Of a DNA stretch of 64,000 bases, positions 1-11,647 are shown in pieces (position 1 is the stretch's first letter; each line of letters begins with the position of its first letter). Made by a program: the position numbers and the translations under genes. The notes beneath the pieces are model-generated. The model worked only from the letters and a program-made list of their open reading frames with translations. It was not told the origin of the DNA and made no database searches. Source of the DNA: Styela clava (lineage: Eukaryota; Chordata; Ascidiacea; Stolidobranchia; Styelidae); contig NC_135257.1 of assembly GCF_964204865.1 (NCBI RefSeq), forward strand, positions 3,100,001 to 3,164,000, in the 5' to 3' direction.

Positions 1-3000
1 AGGATTCTCCTGTCACAATGAAGAAAGCAAATTTTGTACCAATGACAATCCAAGAAGTTGACGAGAACGAACCACACAGTACCGAAGACAACGATGCAGC
101 TAATAATTCAGTCTCGAAGAAAGTCACTTTTGCTGTATCAGGAAATAGCAAGGTAGAAAACGAAATACAAAATACACTCATTGACGAAATTTTTGCATTG
201 TTATTCAAATAAGCCATGAATACTTTGTGACTTTCAGTGGCATATAATTCTATGTATATTTTACAGGTATATCCTAAGAGACAAGGCGATGCAGAAAATG
301 GCATTGAAGAATCAGATTTAGCTGTTCAAATAAAGCTACCTTGGTACAAAAAGTGTTGTGCCTCCTTGTGTGGAGAAAATGAGAAGGAAAACGTAAAATC
401 GGTAGTGGCCATTGAAAAAACTGAAGACACGCCATATGAAAATCACATGGAACATGAACAGAAGAAAAAAACAAAACCGAAGAATGCCCCATCTTGTTTT
501 CCTCAATGGTGAGTGATATTCATCTTCCGTAAACAACTGACGCATGTTCAATATTAGCTGGCATAGACAATTTAAACCAAGTGAATTGTCGTAAGTGACC
601 ACCGACGTCAGTAAAACTAGACATGTAAATGATAAATGCCGGTATAAACCGAACGAGGTTAGGGTAATTTCCAAGCTTTTTCCATACCCCATGTATAAGT
701 GAAATGAGTTGTAAACCGAGATATTATTTTTGTGCAATTATTTGTGTCCTTTGCCTGTCATTCGGTCAGGCTGTCAATCATGACAGGATGATTATTGAAC
801 AAAAGAACTTCGAGCTCAATATACGCACTGGTCAGTGTTTTCGAGTAATTTGATCTGAAGAGTCATCAATCACAAAATAGAATTGACAAAATTGTAAACA
901 ACACAGAAACTAACCCTCAACACGATATTATGCTGTGTAGCTATTTTAAAGCATCATAAGTGACAAAGTACATGAGATTCTGTACACTGGACAACAATGC
1001 CTAAAATTGAAGGTGAAAAAACATTTATCGTTAACACTGCTCGAACATTTTATCGTCTAGATTTTGCTTCGCGTATATTATTGTTCACTATGACCATTTT
1101 CAATGGAATGTGTGCTTTGACTTGGATGTGGAAATTAGTAATTTCGCATACTACTTTCTATAAGATCATCCCAGCTAGATTACAGTGCACTATTTGACCA
1201 TTTTAAGTATTTAGTTATGCTAAAATAATGTGACAAATGTTTCCGCAATTAGTTATATAATTTGGTTCAACACATTTCATTTTTATATTATCAAGTTAAA
1301 GTATTATGTGACATTGATTTTAATTTAGGTGCAACTGCTGCGACAGATATGGCGAAAATTGTCTGTTTCGAAAATGGAAAATATTCCGAAACTTCATATT
1401 TCGAGTTGTTAGTCATCAAATATTTGAGTGGTTCATTCTATTCATCATTCTGGCAAGCACTGTTTGCTTGGTAAGTAAAAACTAGAAACTTTAAATAATT
1501 AATTACAAACAAATCGTTCGAAATCATTCACTGAATACAAGGCGTAATGTAAATTAACAGTCACCTTGAATTTAAAAAATTCATTCGGGTTGAGTATTAT
1601 AGTAATTTGGGACGCCGAGTTGCTGTTTCCCACTACAACATCAGGTGGCCCGATCTGGATTCTACACAGCTTCTGCCTTTGTATTCATATGTTTCCCTTT
1701 TTTCTCTTTACCCGTAAGCCACTTGCTTACATTTCGTATACTTCTAGCACCACAGATCACGTATAACAAACAATACACCAATTTCGGTGAAAATAATATT
1801 ATGTTTACTTGGGCTAGAGACATTTGAATTTATTTAAAAGATCTAGTATTTAAACAAAAGATGGACTTGATTGATCGTGTGTGACTACCCTAAAATCAAA
1901 CAAACAATTTCTCAATTCCAGGCAATGGAAGACGTGTATCTTAAAGAAGATAAAGTAAAAGTGCAAGTTCTAAATATTTTGGAATATGTTTTCACAACTA
2001 TTTTTACAATAGAGATGATTTTAAAATGGATCGGAATTGGATGGTCCAAATATTTTACCAATTGGTGGTGCATCATCGATTTCGTCATCGTCGTGGTAAG
2101 CATTAATTATTATTATACGCTATGCTGCTATGTGTAACAGAATTCATTAATAGTAGACTCTAGTGATAATACTTCTCATATTTCGTACGCAAATGTGCTA
2201 GTAATGGTAATTAATGCTATTCAATATTGGTAATTTCAGATTTCTTGGATTGGTATTGGAGCATCTGCAGTTGGGGAAGTCGAATCTTTAAAAGCTTTGA
2301 GAACATTGAGAGCACTACGTCCTTTACGTGCAATATCTAGGTGGCAAGGAATGAGGGTAAGTTCGTCAATTCACAGGATTAGACCATGGTTTTCAAAGCG
2401 CCGATTTAGTATAACGTAACATAGGACTGGAATCTAGATAACTTTGTTCAGATGTAGACTACATAACAGGAGTTTGCATAATTAAAAATGGATCGACTTC
2501 AACAAGAAAGTGCCCAGTTTGCACTATATATATGTATATGAAACATCTCTCAATACCTCGCAACTGTATATTGTCATACACTATCTAATAGATCTTCCAC
2601 TAATCTATAAACTTCTAGAAGTTATTTTTTCAATTATTTCAGGTCGTCGTTAACGCATTGGTGTATTGCATCCCGTCAATTGCTAACGTATTGTGCGTCT
2701 GTATGCTGTTATGGCTTGTTTTCAGCATTATCGGAGTTCAGCAATTCAAAGGAAGATTCTACAGGTACGGAATCGAAATTTATCGATAAACACTATAATA
2801 AACCCATGCTTTCTACCAATTACTTCCCACAGTAAGTGAATAATTCCATGAGTACGGAGCTTTATGAATTTCAATTTCATATTTACACAATGTAGGTGTG
2901 AAGATTTAGAAGGCAATGTACTGAACCACACTATTGTACCGAATCGAACGATTTGCGAACAACATACCGATTATAGATGGATCACCCCGAGAATCAATTT

Positions 3001-6000
3001 CGATAATGTACTCAATGGCATGATAGCGCTTTTTCAAGTGGTAAGTTCAAGTATTTGTAGGTGAAATTTGTTGTAATTTTTAAAGCCTCTGTATTATTAG
3101 ATTATTGTTACAATGTATTGTTTCTTTCTGCAGGCTACTTTTGAAGGCTGGATTGAGATAATGGCAGATGCTAGCGATACTGTAAATGTTGATGAACAGC
3201 CGTACAGAGAAGCAAACAAATATTCATATGTTTTCTTCTTCTGTTTTGTACTGATCGGATCATTTTTCATATTGAATCTTATTGTTGGTGTCATCATCGA
3301 AAGTTTTCAGAAGCTAAGAAAACAGGTTCGTTGAATCGTCGTGCGTTGGTTTATTTTCAGTAAGGAAAAGTATGATGGTAACAATTTGCTTCTATTTGTA
3401 GACTGAATCATCATCAGCTGTTGAAGCATTTCTAACAGAAAGTCAGAAAAACTTTTATAAAACGATGAGAACAATGTTGAACAGGAAACCCAAGAAAACA
3501 ATTCCACCACCAGAGGTAAGACAAAGCTTATTCCGATTAATTTATCCCTATAGGTTTTTGCATGATCTTGCCCACAATTCTTCCCACCTGTTACTAGAAA
3601 AAGTGTAACAATAGAGGAAAGTCTCAAAAATATTTTGCTAATGATGCAGGTTTCCCCCTCTCCCTTGTACTTTCTCTCTATTTCTTCACAATTATTACTT
3701 TCCCAACTAATACACTTATTTGTGTATACAGAACCCTACTCAACAAAAAATCTTCAAATTAGTGACGCACAGCAAGTTTGAGGTAGCCGTGTTCTCCGTC
3801 ATTGTGTTGAACATGATCACTTTAGCAATGGAACATTATCAGATGTCAAAAACATGGACAACAGTGCTTAGATACGTAGACATTACATTCACTGCGGTAT
3901 TTTCAATTGAAGCGACGTTAAAAATTATTGGAACAAGATTCTACTATTTTCGAGATCCTTTTAATGTCTTCGACTTCGTTGTTGTTATACTCTCTATAAC
4001 AGGTAAACGCTGTATTTGGCTACCAAAATACGTCGCAAATGATTCGTATGGGCACTTTTTAACTAACTAAAATTCTGGCTGCATTGCAATTCATATTCTG
4101 GTTTCATCAAATCATTACTGATTTGCAAACAAAGTACAATATCCCGCATAATATATATAAATATATATATATATAAACTTGCTTTATGTGCAATAGCGAA
4201 CCAATATCGGGCTTTAGTCTGTCCACATCTTATATATTGCAATGCGAACTTTTTTTATTCAGCTTATAAATGTATTTCCATACAGGTTTCATTCTTGAAG
4301 AATTATTGACATTTTTGGTATCTCCAACATTGTTGAGAGTGGTGCGAGTATTCCGTGTGTTTCGTGTATTGCGTGTGATTCGTGCAGCTCGAGGAATCAG
4401 AAGATTGATTCTTACTTTGATGATTTCACTTCCAGCTCTTTTCAACATTGCAGTATTGTTAGGAGTATTCATGATCATCTTCGCTATTCTAGGTACGCGC
4501 TTTATTCTATCGAGCTAGAAATGAAACTACTTTATATATTTCAATCGACGTTTTCAGTAGTTTGGATATTATATTTCATTTCTTTTGTACTTCTTCATCA
4601 AATATACCGGTATATATTAGATAGACGTATACCAGCTCTGGGTGATCTTGGAGCATATGTCCAGCAATAAATCGACAACTCATATTCAATGATATATTTT
4701 CAACTGTTTTTCTTCTGAAATTATACTGCTTCTTATTCTTTTGGTGTAAAAACTGTTATTTAGTTAGTTCATGTGTTAATCTATCACATTTACTCGTTTG
4801 GTGTTCCGTTCAGTTCTTCGTTCTCTTTTACTAAATATCCACTCCGCTCGATTTTGGTTCATAGGTATGTCATTCTTTATGGACGTGAAATTACGAGGAG
4901 CTCTTAACGATATCGTTAACTTCCGCACTTTCGGGAATTCTATGATGCTTCTATTTCGTTTGATGACGTCAGCAGGATGGAATGACATATTGGATCCACT
5001 CATGAACGACACTGATTGCGATGGAGCGGATTGCGGAAAATATCATTTTGCTATCATATATTTTGTAGCTTACATCTTTTTAGTATTTTTGGGTGAGTTT
5101 TTTGAATTTGGTGAGGAAATTTTTTTTCATAAATTGTCGACTTGTGAGAGTTTTGGTTATTTGAATTCTTCTCATTAATTTGTGCCTATAAACCCACATT
5201 TTTTTGGCCTGACCTAAAACTCAAAATTTGAGCTCCAAATATGATTTTGAAATAATTCAGCCAAATAAGCACCACTTTATTCATTCAAAAATATTATTTG
5301 ATAAATTTAAACTCGATGCGAACCGACACGACTCACAATCGTGACTTGTCCATCAAACGCTGCAAAGAATTTATACGTTATGATAAGGTCATTCGGGACC
5401 ATTCGTACAGCTTATCATTAGGTCGGCATAGAGACCATAACATTGACTTTTGCAAAAAGTCGCTTAAATATTAAATTTATTATTTTTTAAACATGTATAC
5501 TTTACATTTATCAATAGACAGGTGTGCTCTTTATCGTCACTAATATCTCATTTATTTTCAGTTGTTGTCAACATGTACATTGCCATCATCCTCGAAAATT
5601 TCGACGAAATATTTCAGCAGGAAGAATCTGGCGTTGGGCAGGATGATTTCGAGTATTTCTATGTGGTGTGGGGAAGATACGATCCTAAAGCTTCTCAGTT
5701 CGTTTCAATTGCAGAGCTATCCAATCTCTTACACAGTTTACATCCACCGTTTCAACTCGCAAAACCGAATGAGGTTGGTTGCTTAGTATAATATACTACT
5801 ATTATTGTCTTTTCGGGCACGAAATGGACTCATTGATTGTTTTGGTAATTTGTTGTTGTTACTGTTTTTGTGAATATTTTCTTCGTGTCCATATATTTGA
5901 GCATTGCTTGCTCTCTTTTTCAATTGTGAAAGTATTTAGACACATTGAAAACTACTAAGGTTGTACCCAAACCGGACCACTTTAGCTTACACTATCAATC

Positions 6001-7669
6001 ATTATATTTTATTTTAGATTAAAATTGCAGCGCTCAATCTGCCCATAGTCAATGGAGATAAAGTTCATTGTCTGGACGTTTTATTTGCTCTTGTAAAACG
6101 CATTATGGGTGAAGTTGAAATATCTGATCAAATGCGAGAGGAAGCCGAAGCCAGGTTATTGAAGTCTTTCCCAAATAGAAAAACGTTGAAAGCAGAGACA
6201 ACAACTCTTGTTTTACGCAGAAGAGTAAAAGCAGCAAAAGTCATACAGGTACATTCTTTGCCCTTTTGCATTTTTGACAGGTTCTAAGGTTTTGAGAATA
6301 TGGCCATAAAATGTTCTCTGACCACTATTAGGTCTCGCTTGGTCGTAAGTGAATGCAAAGAAATTTTATAACAAAGTCTTGTCATGTATTTAGCGTTTAT
6401 TGAATCAAAATATCGTTTGTTTCACAGGAGGCGTGGAGAGGTTTCCACGGAAGGAGACGGCGAGGAGCAATCGACGTGAGCTCCGATATATTCAGCCATG
6501 TTTCGTCATCGGATTTTACTCGATCCAATTCATTTTCACTATCTAGTGACATATCAGCTTCATCTCAGAAACAAACTCTGAAAACTGAAATAAGTGGGAT
6601 AAGCAAATTGCCTAGTGTCGATGAAATACAACAATTGCACACTGAAAACAATAATATTAAACCAAACGAAGCCTTAGTTGAACACCATATATATCCTACA
6701 AAAGATGGAGACGTAGCCGAAATCGAAATACCCCAAATTCCAGAAAATGAGAATATTTTGAACGCCCCTCCTGACGTGGAAGATGCAAGTCAAACTGACA
6801 TCAAAAAACAATTAGCATCATCACCTATTCGAATGATTAAAGAAAACGAATCCGATTCGAAATTGAATGAAGTAAACACACCGTCAACAAACGGTGAAGT
6901 AAGAAGTGACCAAGATGCTGACTCAACCTGTCACGACAATGTTGTCATGAATAATGGAACGATTAAAATGAATGAAGCTTCAGGAAAGGTGGACGATATA
7001 TTAAATTCACCGCAGCCAAGAAAAACCTCATTAGAAAGGCGAGCTAAATCAGCCCAAATGGATGTACGAACTAATAAAACCAAACTCGATCAACTGCGAC
7101 CATCAACTTCTTTACAAGTCATACGTAACGATCATGCGCTTGAAGAAAAGGCATCAACTGATGATCAAGATTTTTCCCTGGATATTCAAGAGTCAGATCA
7201 TATACTTCAGACACCACTCAAAAAGCAGACGAATATGGAAAAACACGAAAACACACAGAATTCTTCTGTGTCTCTTCCTAAACCGGATAGTTTAGACTCC
7301 GGAAGCGAAAAACATTTCCATTCTTCAGAGACAAACGCTTGGCATCAGACTTTACAAAAATCTAAATCTGATGTTGCTCGTTTATCTGAGGATTCTATAA
7401 ACATAAAAGATTCTTCACAAGAATCCAGACCCGTTGTAGGGAAAAACTTAAAATTCAATCCACAAACAGGGAAATTTAAAGTTAAAACGAAAAAGGACGA
7501 AGTTGAATTGGTGGAAATGTCGCGATCCCCTTCTACTAAAATTAATAATAACACAAACTCTATTACTCCAGGTAAAACTGAAGTTGATCAGTCTTTAGTA
7601 ATAACAAATAACAATGTATCCGAAAGCAAATTCACAAACGTAACGGAAGAGAATTCTAGCCAGGCTTAG
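1..7669 (+). CDS. Voltage-gated sodium channel alpha subunit, 3' half (partial at left edge)
   Basis: Pore-forming alpha subunit of a four-domain voltage-gated Na+ channel in the plasma membrane; domains I and II lie outside the window. Exons read in phase: <1-152, 267-508, 1329-1470, 1922-2095, 2240-2356, 2643-2764, 2896-3040, 3134-3325, 3402-3515, 3732-4002, 4286-4492, 4865-5092, 5562-5773, 6018-6248, 6428-7669. They encode about 1,262 residues: II-III linker, domain III S1-S6, III-IV inactivation linker, domain IV S1-S6, EF-hand-like C-terminal region ([10 protein letters not shown]), IQ motif ([15 protein letters not shown], split across the last intron) and a long polar tail. Family hallmarks include [11 protein letters not shown] (III S4), TSAGWN (IV pore) and [14 protein letters not shown] (end of IV S6). 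The domain III filter position is Glu in TFEGW, where Nav1 channels have Lys. That fits the invertebrate Nav2/DSC1 class, but domains I and II are needed to assign the subfamily. Stop is TAG at 7667-7669. Confidence 0.95.
3134..3325 (+). other. Nav domain III pore loop and S6 exon, Glu at the filter position
   Basis: This phase 0-0 exon starts [10 protein letters not shown]. The GAA codon at 3143-3145 is the domain III selectivity-filter residue, which is Lys in the DEKA filter of classical Nav1 channels. Domain IV has Ala (TSAGW, exon 4865-5092), so the visible half of the filter is E-A. The second half encodes S6 ([15 protein letters not shown]). In the family, Glu here is typical of DEEA channels with altered Na+/Ca2+ selectivity; that function is inferred for this protein. 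Confidence 0.9.
3402..3515 (+). other. Nav III-IV linker (inactivation gate) exon with AFL motif
   Basis: A 38-codon phase 0-0 exon encoding the cytoplasmic linker that plugs the pore in fast inactivation. The conserved anchor [11 protein letters not shown] is clear. The hydrophobic triad immediately before it reads AFL (codons 3426-3434), where vertebrate channels have IFM and many invertebrate Nav1 channels have MFM. The central Phe is kept and both flanking residues are smaller or different, so inactivation may be weaker; this is inferred only. Confidence 0.88.
4286..4492 (+). other. Nav domain IV S4 voltage sensor and S4-S5 linker exon
   Basis: A phase 1-1 exon carrying the domain IV voltage sensor. 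Eight arginines occur at strict three-residue spacing (beginning [13 protein letters not shown], then [14 protein letters not shown]) with no lysine among them. The following [17 protein letters not shown] matches the family S4-S5 linker and S5. Domain IV S4 is the sensor linked to inactivation in Nav channels. Confidence 0.9.
6428..7669 (+). other. Last Nav exon: IQ motif end and ~400-residue disordered tail
   Basis: This 414-codon terminal exon completes the calmodulin-binding IQ motif ([12 protein letters not shown]) and then encodes about 400 residues rich in Ser, Asn, Asp, Glu and Lys with no recognisable domain. Examples are [16 protein letters not shown] near the start and several basic-Ser sites such as RRAKSAQ. 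Typical vertebrate Nav C-tails end roughly 100 residues after the IQ motif, so this tail is clearly extended. The frame is uninterrupted and shares the phase of the preceding exon, so it is not read-through into UTR. Confidence 0.85.
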
Positions 7670-8410
7670 CTTATGCGACAATGGTTCATGTCTTGGTGCA
7701 TTTTTCTTACCTGTACATCTTTATTCACGGTGATCCCATAACTTTCTTGTTTAAAATGGCTGCAAAATCGAATGAACCTAATGGAGAGTTAGAACTGAAA
7801 CATTTAGTCGTTGATTGTGGCTTTCGATGCCCGGTGACTATCGAAGGTGGTTTAATTTGAAAACAATACTTGAATAATTTATTTATATCTTGTCTAATTA
7901 CTTTTGCAATTATCTTCTTTCTTTGATCTATTTATTTCCTTAAAATATATATATAATTAAACCTGCAAAATTTACTTTACTCTAGGAGTTTACAATGAAA
8001 TTTAACGGTTGAGATATTTCTTGCAGTATTGGAACTATTTATGTTTAGTTTATTTTTCTTTATTTCTTTGGCGGTTCTAACCGAATGGACGAATTTTAGT
8101 ATTGTGGCCTATTGACTGAAAAAACTTTTTTTCACTTTATGTATTTTATGCTTGATAATTCTATATCTTTCATTGACCAACAATATAAAGCAAACAGACA
8201 AACCGTATCCGAGTCTGAAACAATACCCGACTGCGACAATGCTTTATTGAAGAAACGACTCCAACGTTCGAATTCATTAATACAGCGGTTGTTTTGTTCT
8301 TTTTTATATTATCTGATAATGTACTTTATTAATTCACTGTGTCACATTTTTCCTTTTATTATTATTCTTCCTGCTTTATCGTGAAATAAAAATAAATGAA
8401 CCAGTCACTT
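7670..8410 (+). other. Nav 3' UTR with tandem polyadenylation signals
   Basis: AT-rich sequence after the TAG stop. Two adjacent AATAAA hexamers at 8385-8390 and 8391-8396 are the likely cleavage signals. A 34-codon ATG frame (7756-7860) in good initiation context lies inside; it is noted as a finding, not as a gene. Another open stretch around 8112-8384 has no start or splice context I trust. Confidence 0.55.
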
Positions 8411-10796
8411 AAATGTAAAAACCTATCGTTCATGTTCAATAATGAATGGAATTGAGTAAGTATACCGCAAAAAAAATATTAAAACAAGAAGATAACCCTT
8501 TATAAAGAGTCATTGGAAGACATCGTGAAATTAAAACAAGAGGTTTCATGGATTGTATCGATAAATATCTAGTAAATACTTACGAAAAGCAAACTATGTT
8601 TTCAGCTTTATCGAGATGACTCGAATCATTATTAAATATTTTCCCTTTCAATTTATATTGGGGGGTTGCTGTAGTTTTGTAGTTACTCATTATGTTTCAT
8701 TTAAACTGGCCTGCTTCCTGTCAGTACACCAGCTTCTCTTTTTATAATTATCGTTATAAATTATTTACATCTTCACCTCACTACCAGCACAATATGTGTT
8801 ACTGCAATCACATGCGATGTCTGCTTTCTTCAGTATTTCGCTGATACTTGAGGCCCGCCCTGCAGCAATTCGTTACCATCCACGCGATACGGGGTCGGCA
8901 GCCACGGGCACGCGTGCCAATCATGTCACGCGATTTTATACGGCACGCGGCGTCCTGAACATTTTTTCTAAAACAGGTTCAGGTTTTTAAATGTTAAAAT
9001 AATGAAAAAAATACCATACATTCGGTGCGGAACATGTAGTTATATTCGCTGTGTTTTATTTTCATTGTTTCGTTATTATCATTTTATTTCATTATTTTTG
9101 CGTTATCATTGTTTGCTCGCATGCGGTATTTGCGTTTTATTCCGTTTTTAACCCCGATGCATCGCAGGTGTCTAACGACTGATAATTCTGAATCTTGTGT
9201 TCAGCTAAAAGTCATAATTTCAAGCGAAATATTGAAGCTTTGAGTGAGGAAAATCAAGGACAGGCATCCCACTAAAATAGAATGTTATTGTGAATATTTT
9301 CGTGTATCAATTTTACAAATTGATCCACCAGAATAAAAATCCCTGGCGTACTCTCGAAACTGCCAGTTCGTTTTGAGCGCCGTACGTCTCGTCGGCATCC
9401 TTGCATGGGTGGTTAGTGGGTAATACTGCGGGCAATAAATAATTAAATGCTCATTACTAGGTTGACAGGATAACTCACGTGATAATTTTCATCCAGACCG
9501 ATCCAGACATTTAGACGCTACAACCGGACACACAAACACACAGAAAGACAGAAAGAGTATAAAAGTTTCCTAGAGCGGAGATCCGATAAGGAATGAGATC
9601 ATGGGCAAAGTACATAACTGTCATCAGTTTGAATAAACCAACCAACAAGATGTTCGTATAAGTTGAAAATGTATGACAAAAATTCAAAAACTAGTTGCCG
9701 CTTGATAAAAATGGGAATACCTGTGTCGAATGACTAATGAGTGTCTAAACTACATCGAACTCGCTATCAGCAGATTTAGGAACTTTACAATATATAGGTT
9801 AGGAACTCAGCCAGTTATAGATGATAACTTTATTCAGATATCATTTTCAATGTTACGTCAGCGGTCGTCATGCTGTTGGAATTTTCATTTTGATGTAATA
9901 CAACACCATTGCGTGGGCCGCCGTTACCGGTGGCAAGCGAAAAAGGGCATGATTGATTGATGTCACGGAGTTAATGAGCAATCTGGTTAATTACAGTTCC
10001 TTTCATAAATCACGTCCACGCATTAGCAATATACCGAACTGAAACGTATCATTATATCCGACCTATGCCGGTGATTACACTTGAGGCTGCGGTCTGGCAC
10101 GAAGTTATATTCTCATATCCTGCTGATGTGGCCCATTTGCTCTTGACTTGGATATATTTAAATATTGAAATTCAGTTCACTGCTAGATACTGATATATTA
10201 ATAATTCCGGCAGTTGAACTCCCGATGCATCAACACCATATAAAAAGCCGCCGGTATTTAAAATTTAGTCCCCAAATCGTTAAAAACGGCATTCAAAGAT
10301 TAATTATGTCATGATATATGTATATAAAACTCTCAATAACGACGATGTATTGTTAATGGTGAGGATAAAATAATGACTAGTATAAAACTTTGATGATAAA
10401 TTTAATTTAAGTCATGAATAAAAGTCCTAAATCATCTGTACGCTTTAGAATTGATTGTAGTGATGTAAAAGCCATTTTAGAATCAGAATTGGCTGAGATA
10501 TTATTCAATACTATGCTACATTATGTTCTGTCCTCTCTGCCATGTAACTACGAATTATTATTTGTATTTTTTATAAAGTTCGGCAATGACATGAAAACGT
10601 AATGAATAATGGAGTGAATTCATTTAAGAAAGATTCTATTAATAGCCTGTTGCAAAGCACCTTTGGTTATCATCGTTATAATCGAGTAAGTTAGTGGCAG
10701 TGTCACCGATGTTGCCGTGCATTTGGAATATATATGTGAAACGGCCAGTTAAGTCTAGTTTGCAACCAATCTCTTCGCGGTTACCTTCGGTTTTAC
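8411..10796. other. Intergenic DNA, no gene seen
   Basis: No exon with credible splice sites and coding texture is visible on either strand. The region is AT-rich apart from a GC-rich patch near 8840-8960 that holds four CACGCG motifs. A CA/GA-rich low-complexity stretch occurs near 9530-9560. No tRNA or rRNA was recognised. Confidence 0.5.
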
Positions 10797-11354
10797 TATA
10801 GCAACTAACCCCCAAATGTACCCCATTTCATGTTGAAATCATCATGACAAAGTTAATTTTTCCCAAAATTCGAACAAAGACTTTCGTAGGAATTAAATTA
10901 CACCAGTTTTAAGAACATAACAGGTTCCATCCAGTCATTATCAAATTAAAATCTATATTCTCAAGACCTTTGGCACTGATTGAAATAATTATATCTAAGT
11001 TCCCATCCGTACGATGTACATAATTACCCTTATTGAGATAATAGGAATTTCTGGTTATAACGTAAATCACGAGCTCACGTTTACAGCATTTAATTAGATT
11101 TATGATCGACGTATAAATACGACTCCGATATCTTTCGATAGAAAGAAGACGATGTAAACCATTCAAAGCGAGTGTGGATAAATGTTTTAAGATTTGTATT
11201 CTGTGTGTTGTGGAAATTTACAAATAAAAACATATAGAGATTTTTAACGCATCTTCATTCACGTGGGCGTTGAAGCTGAAGAGTGAACGGGTGACTTGCA
11301 AGTCAGAGACAATCTACGAAATAGCAATATACGGTAACATCACATTCATTTACC
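10797..11354 (+). repeat. 558-bp direct repeat, copy 1
   Basis: As far as I can align by eye, this block recurs base-for-base at 12735-13292, an offset of exactly 1,938 bp. The repeat starts at TATAGCAACTAACCC and ends at CATTCATTTACC; the flanks differ immediately outside. It contains an 85-codon minus-strand frame in both copies, with no recognisable protein. It does not start TG or end CA, so it is not a canonical LTR. A recent segmental duplication or a repeat-bounded element is possible. Confidence 0.85.
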
Positions 11355-11422
11355 CAATATTTATGCTATAAATAATAACAATCATTTATGCTATAAATGG
11401 TGACAAAGCCGACTTGAATTAA

Positions 11423-11647
11423 CCTTCTGAAACGGAGCAGATCAACAGGGTTCAACCACAAGTACGGACAACAATCAGGACTGGCAACAATTGGACGGAA
11501 TCAACGAAAAAGCTGACCAAGCGAAAGCTTTCAACAATTGCCGAGAAACCGTCTATACTAAACGTGCGAAAATCAAATTCGACCAACTTACGAACGTCGG
11601 GGAGATTCAAATTGCCTGGAACAACGATTGAAGTATCAAATTGCTGA
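11423..11647 (+). pseudogene. Coding-like stretch between the direct repeats (possible exon or relic)
   Basis: An open frame of 74 codons after a TAA, ending in TGA at 11645-11647, with no ATG. Its translation is basic and Ser/Thr-rich with a natural composition (for example STIAEKPSILNVRKSNS then GRFKLPGTTIEV). A possible acceptor lies at GGAGCAG before 11441, but no companion exon was found. The opposite strand is also open for 72 codons. It could be the last exon of an unseen gene, a retro-relic or chance. Confidence 0.3.

Noticed and set aside
997-1827. Open frames inside the first large Nav introns
   Set aside because: The flanking exons (to 508, 1329-1470, 1922-2095) join in phase and align without a gap to the family, so no extra exon is needed.
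8112-8384. 90-residue frame after the Nav stop
   Set aside because: It overlaps the polyadenylation signals, has no convincing acceptor in the right phase, and its second half is hydrophobic AT-rich sequence.
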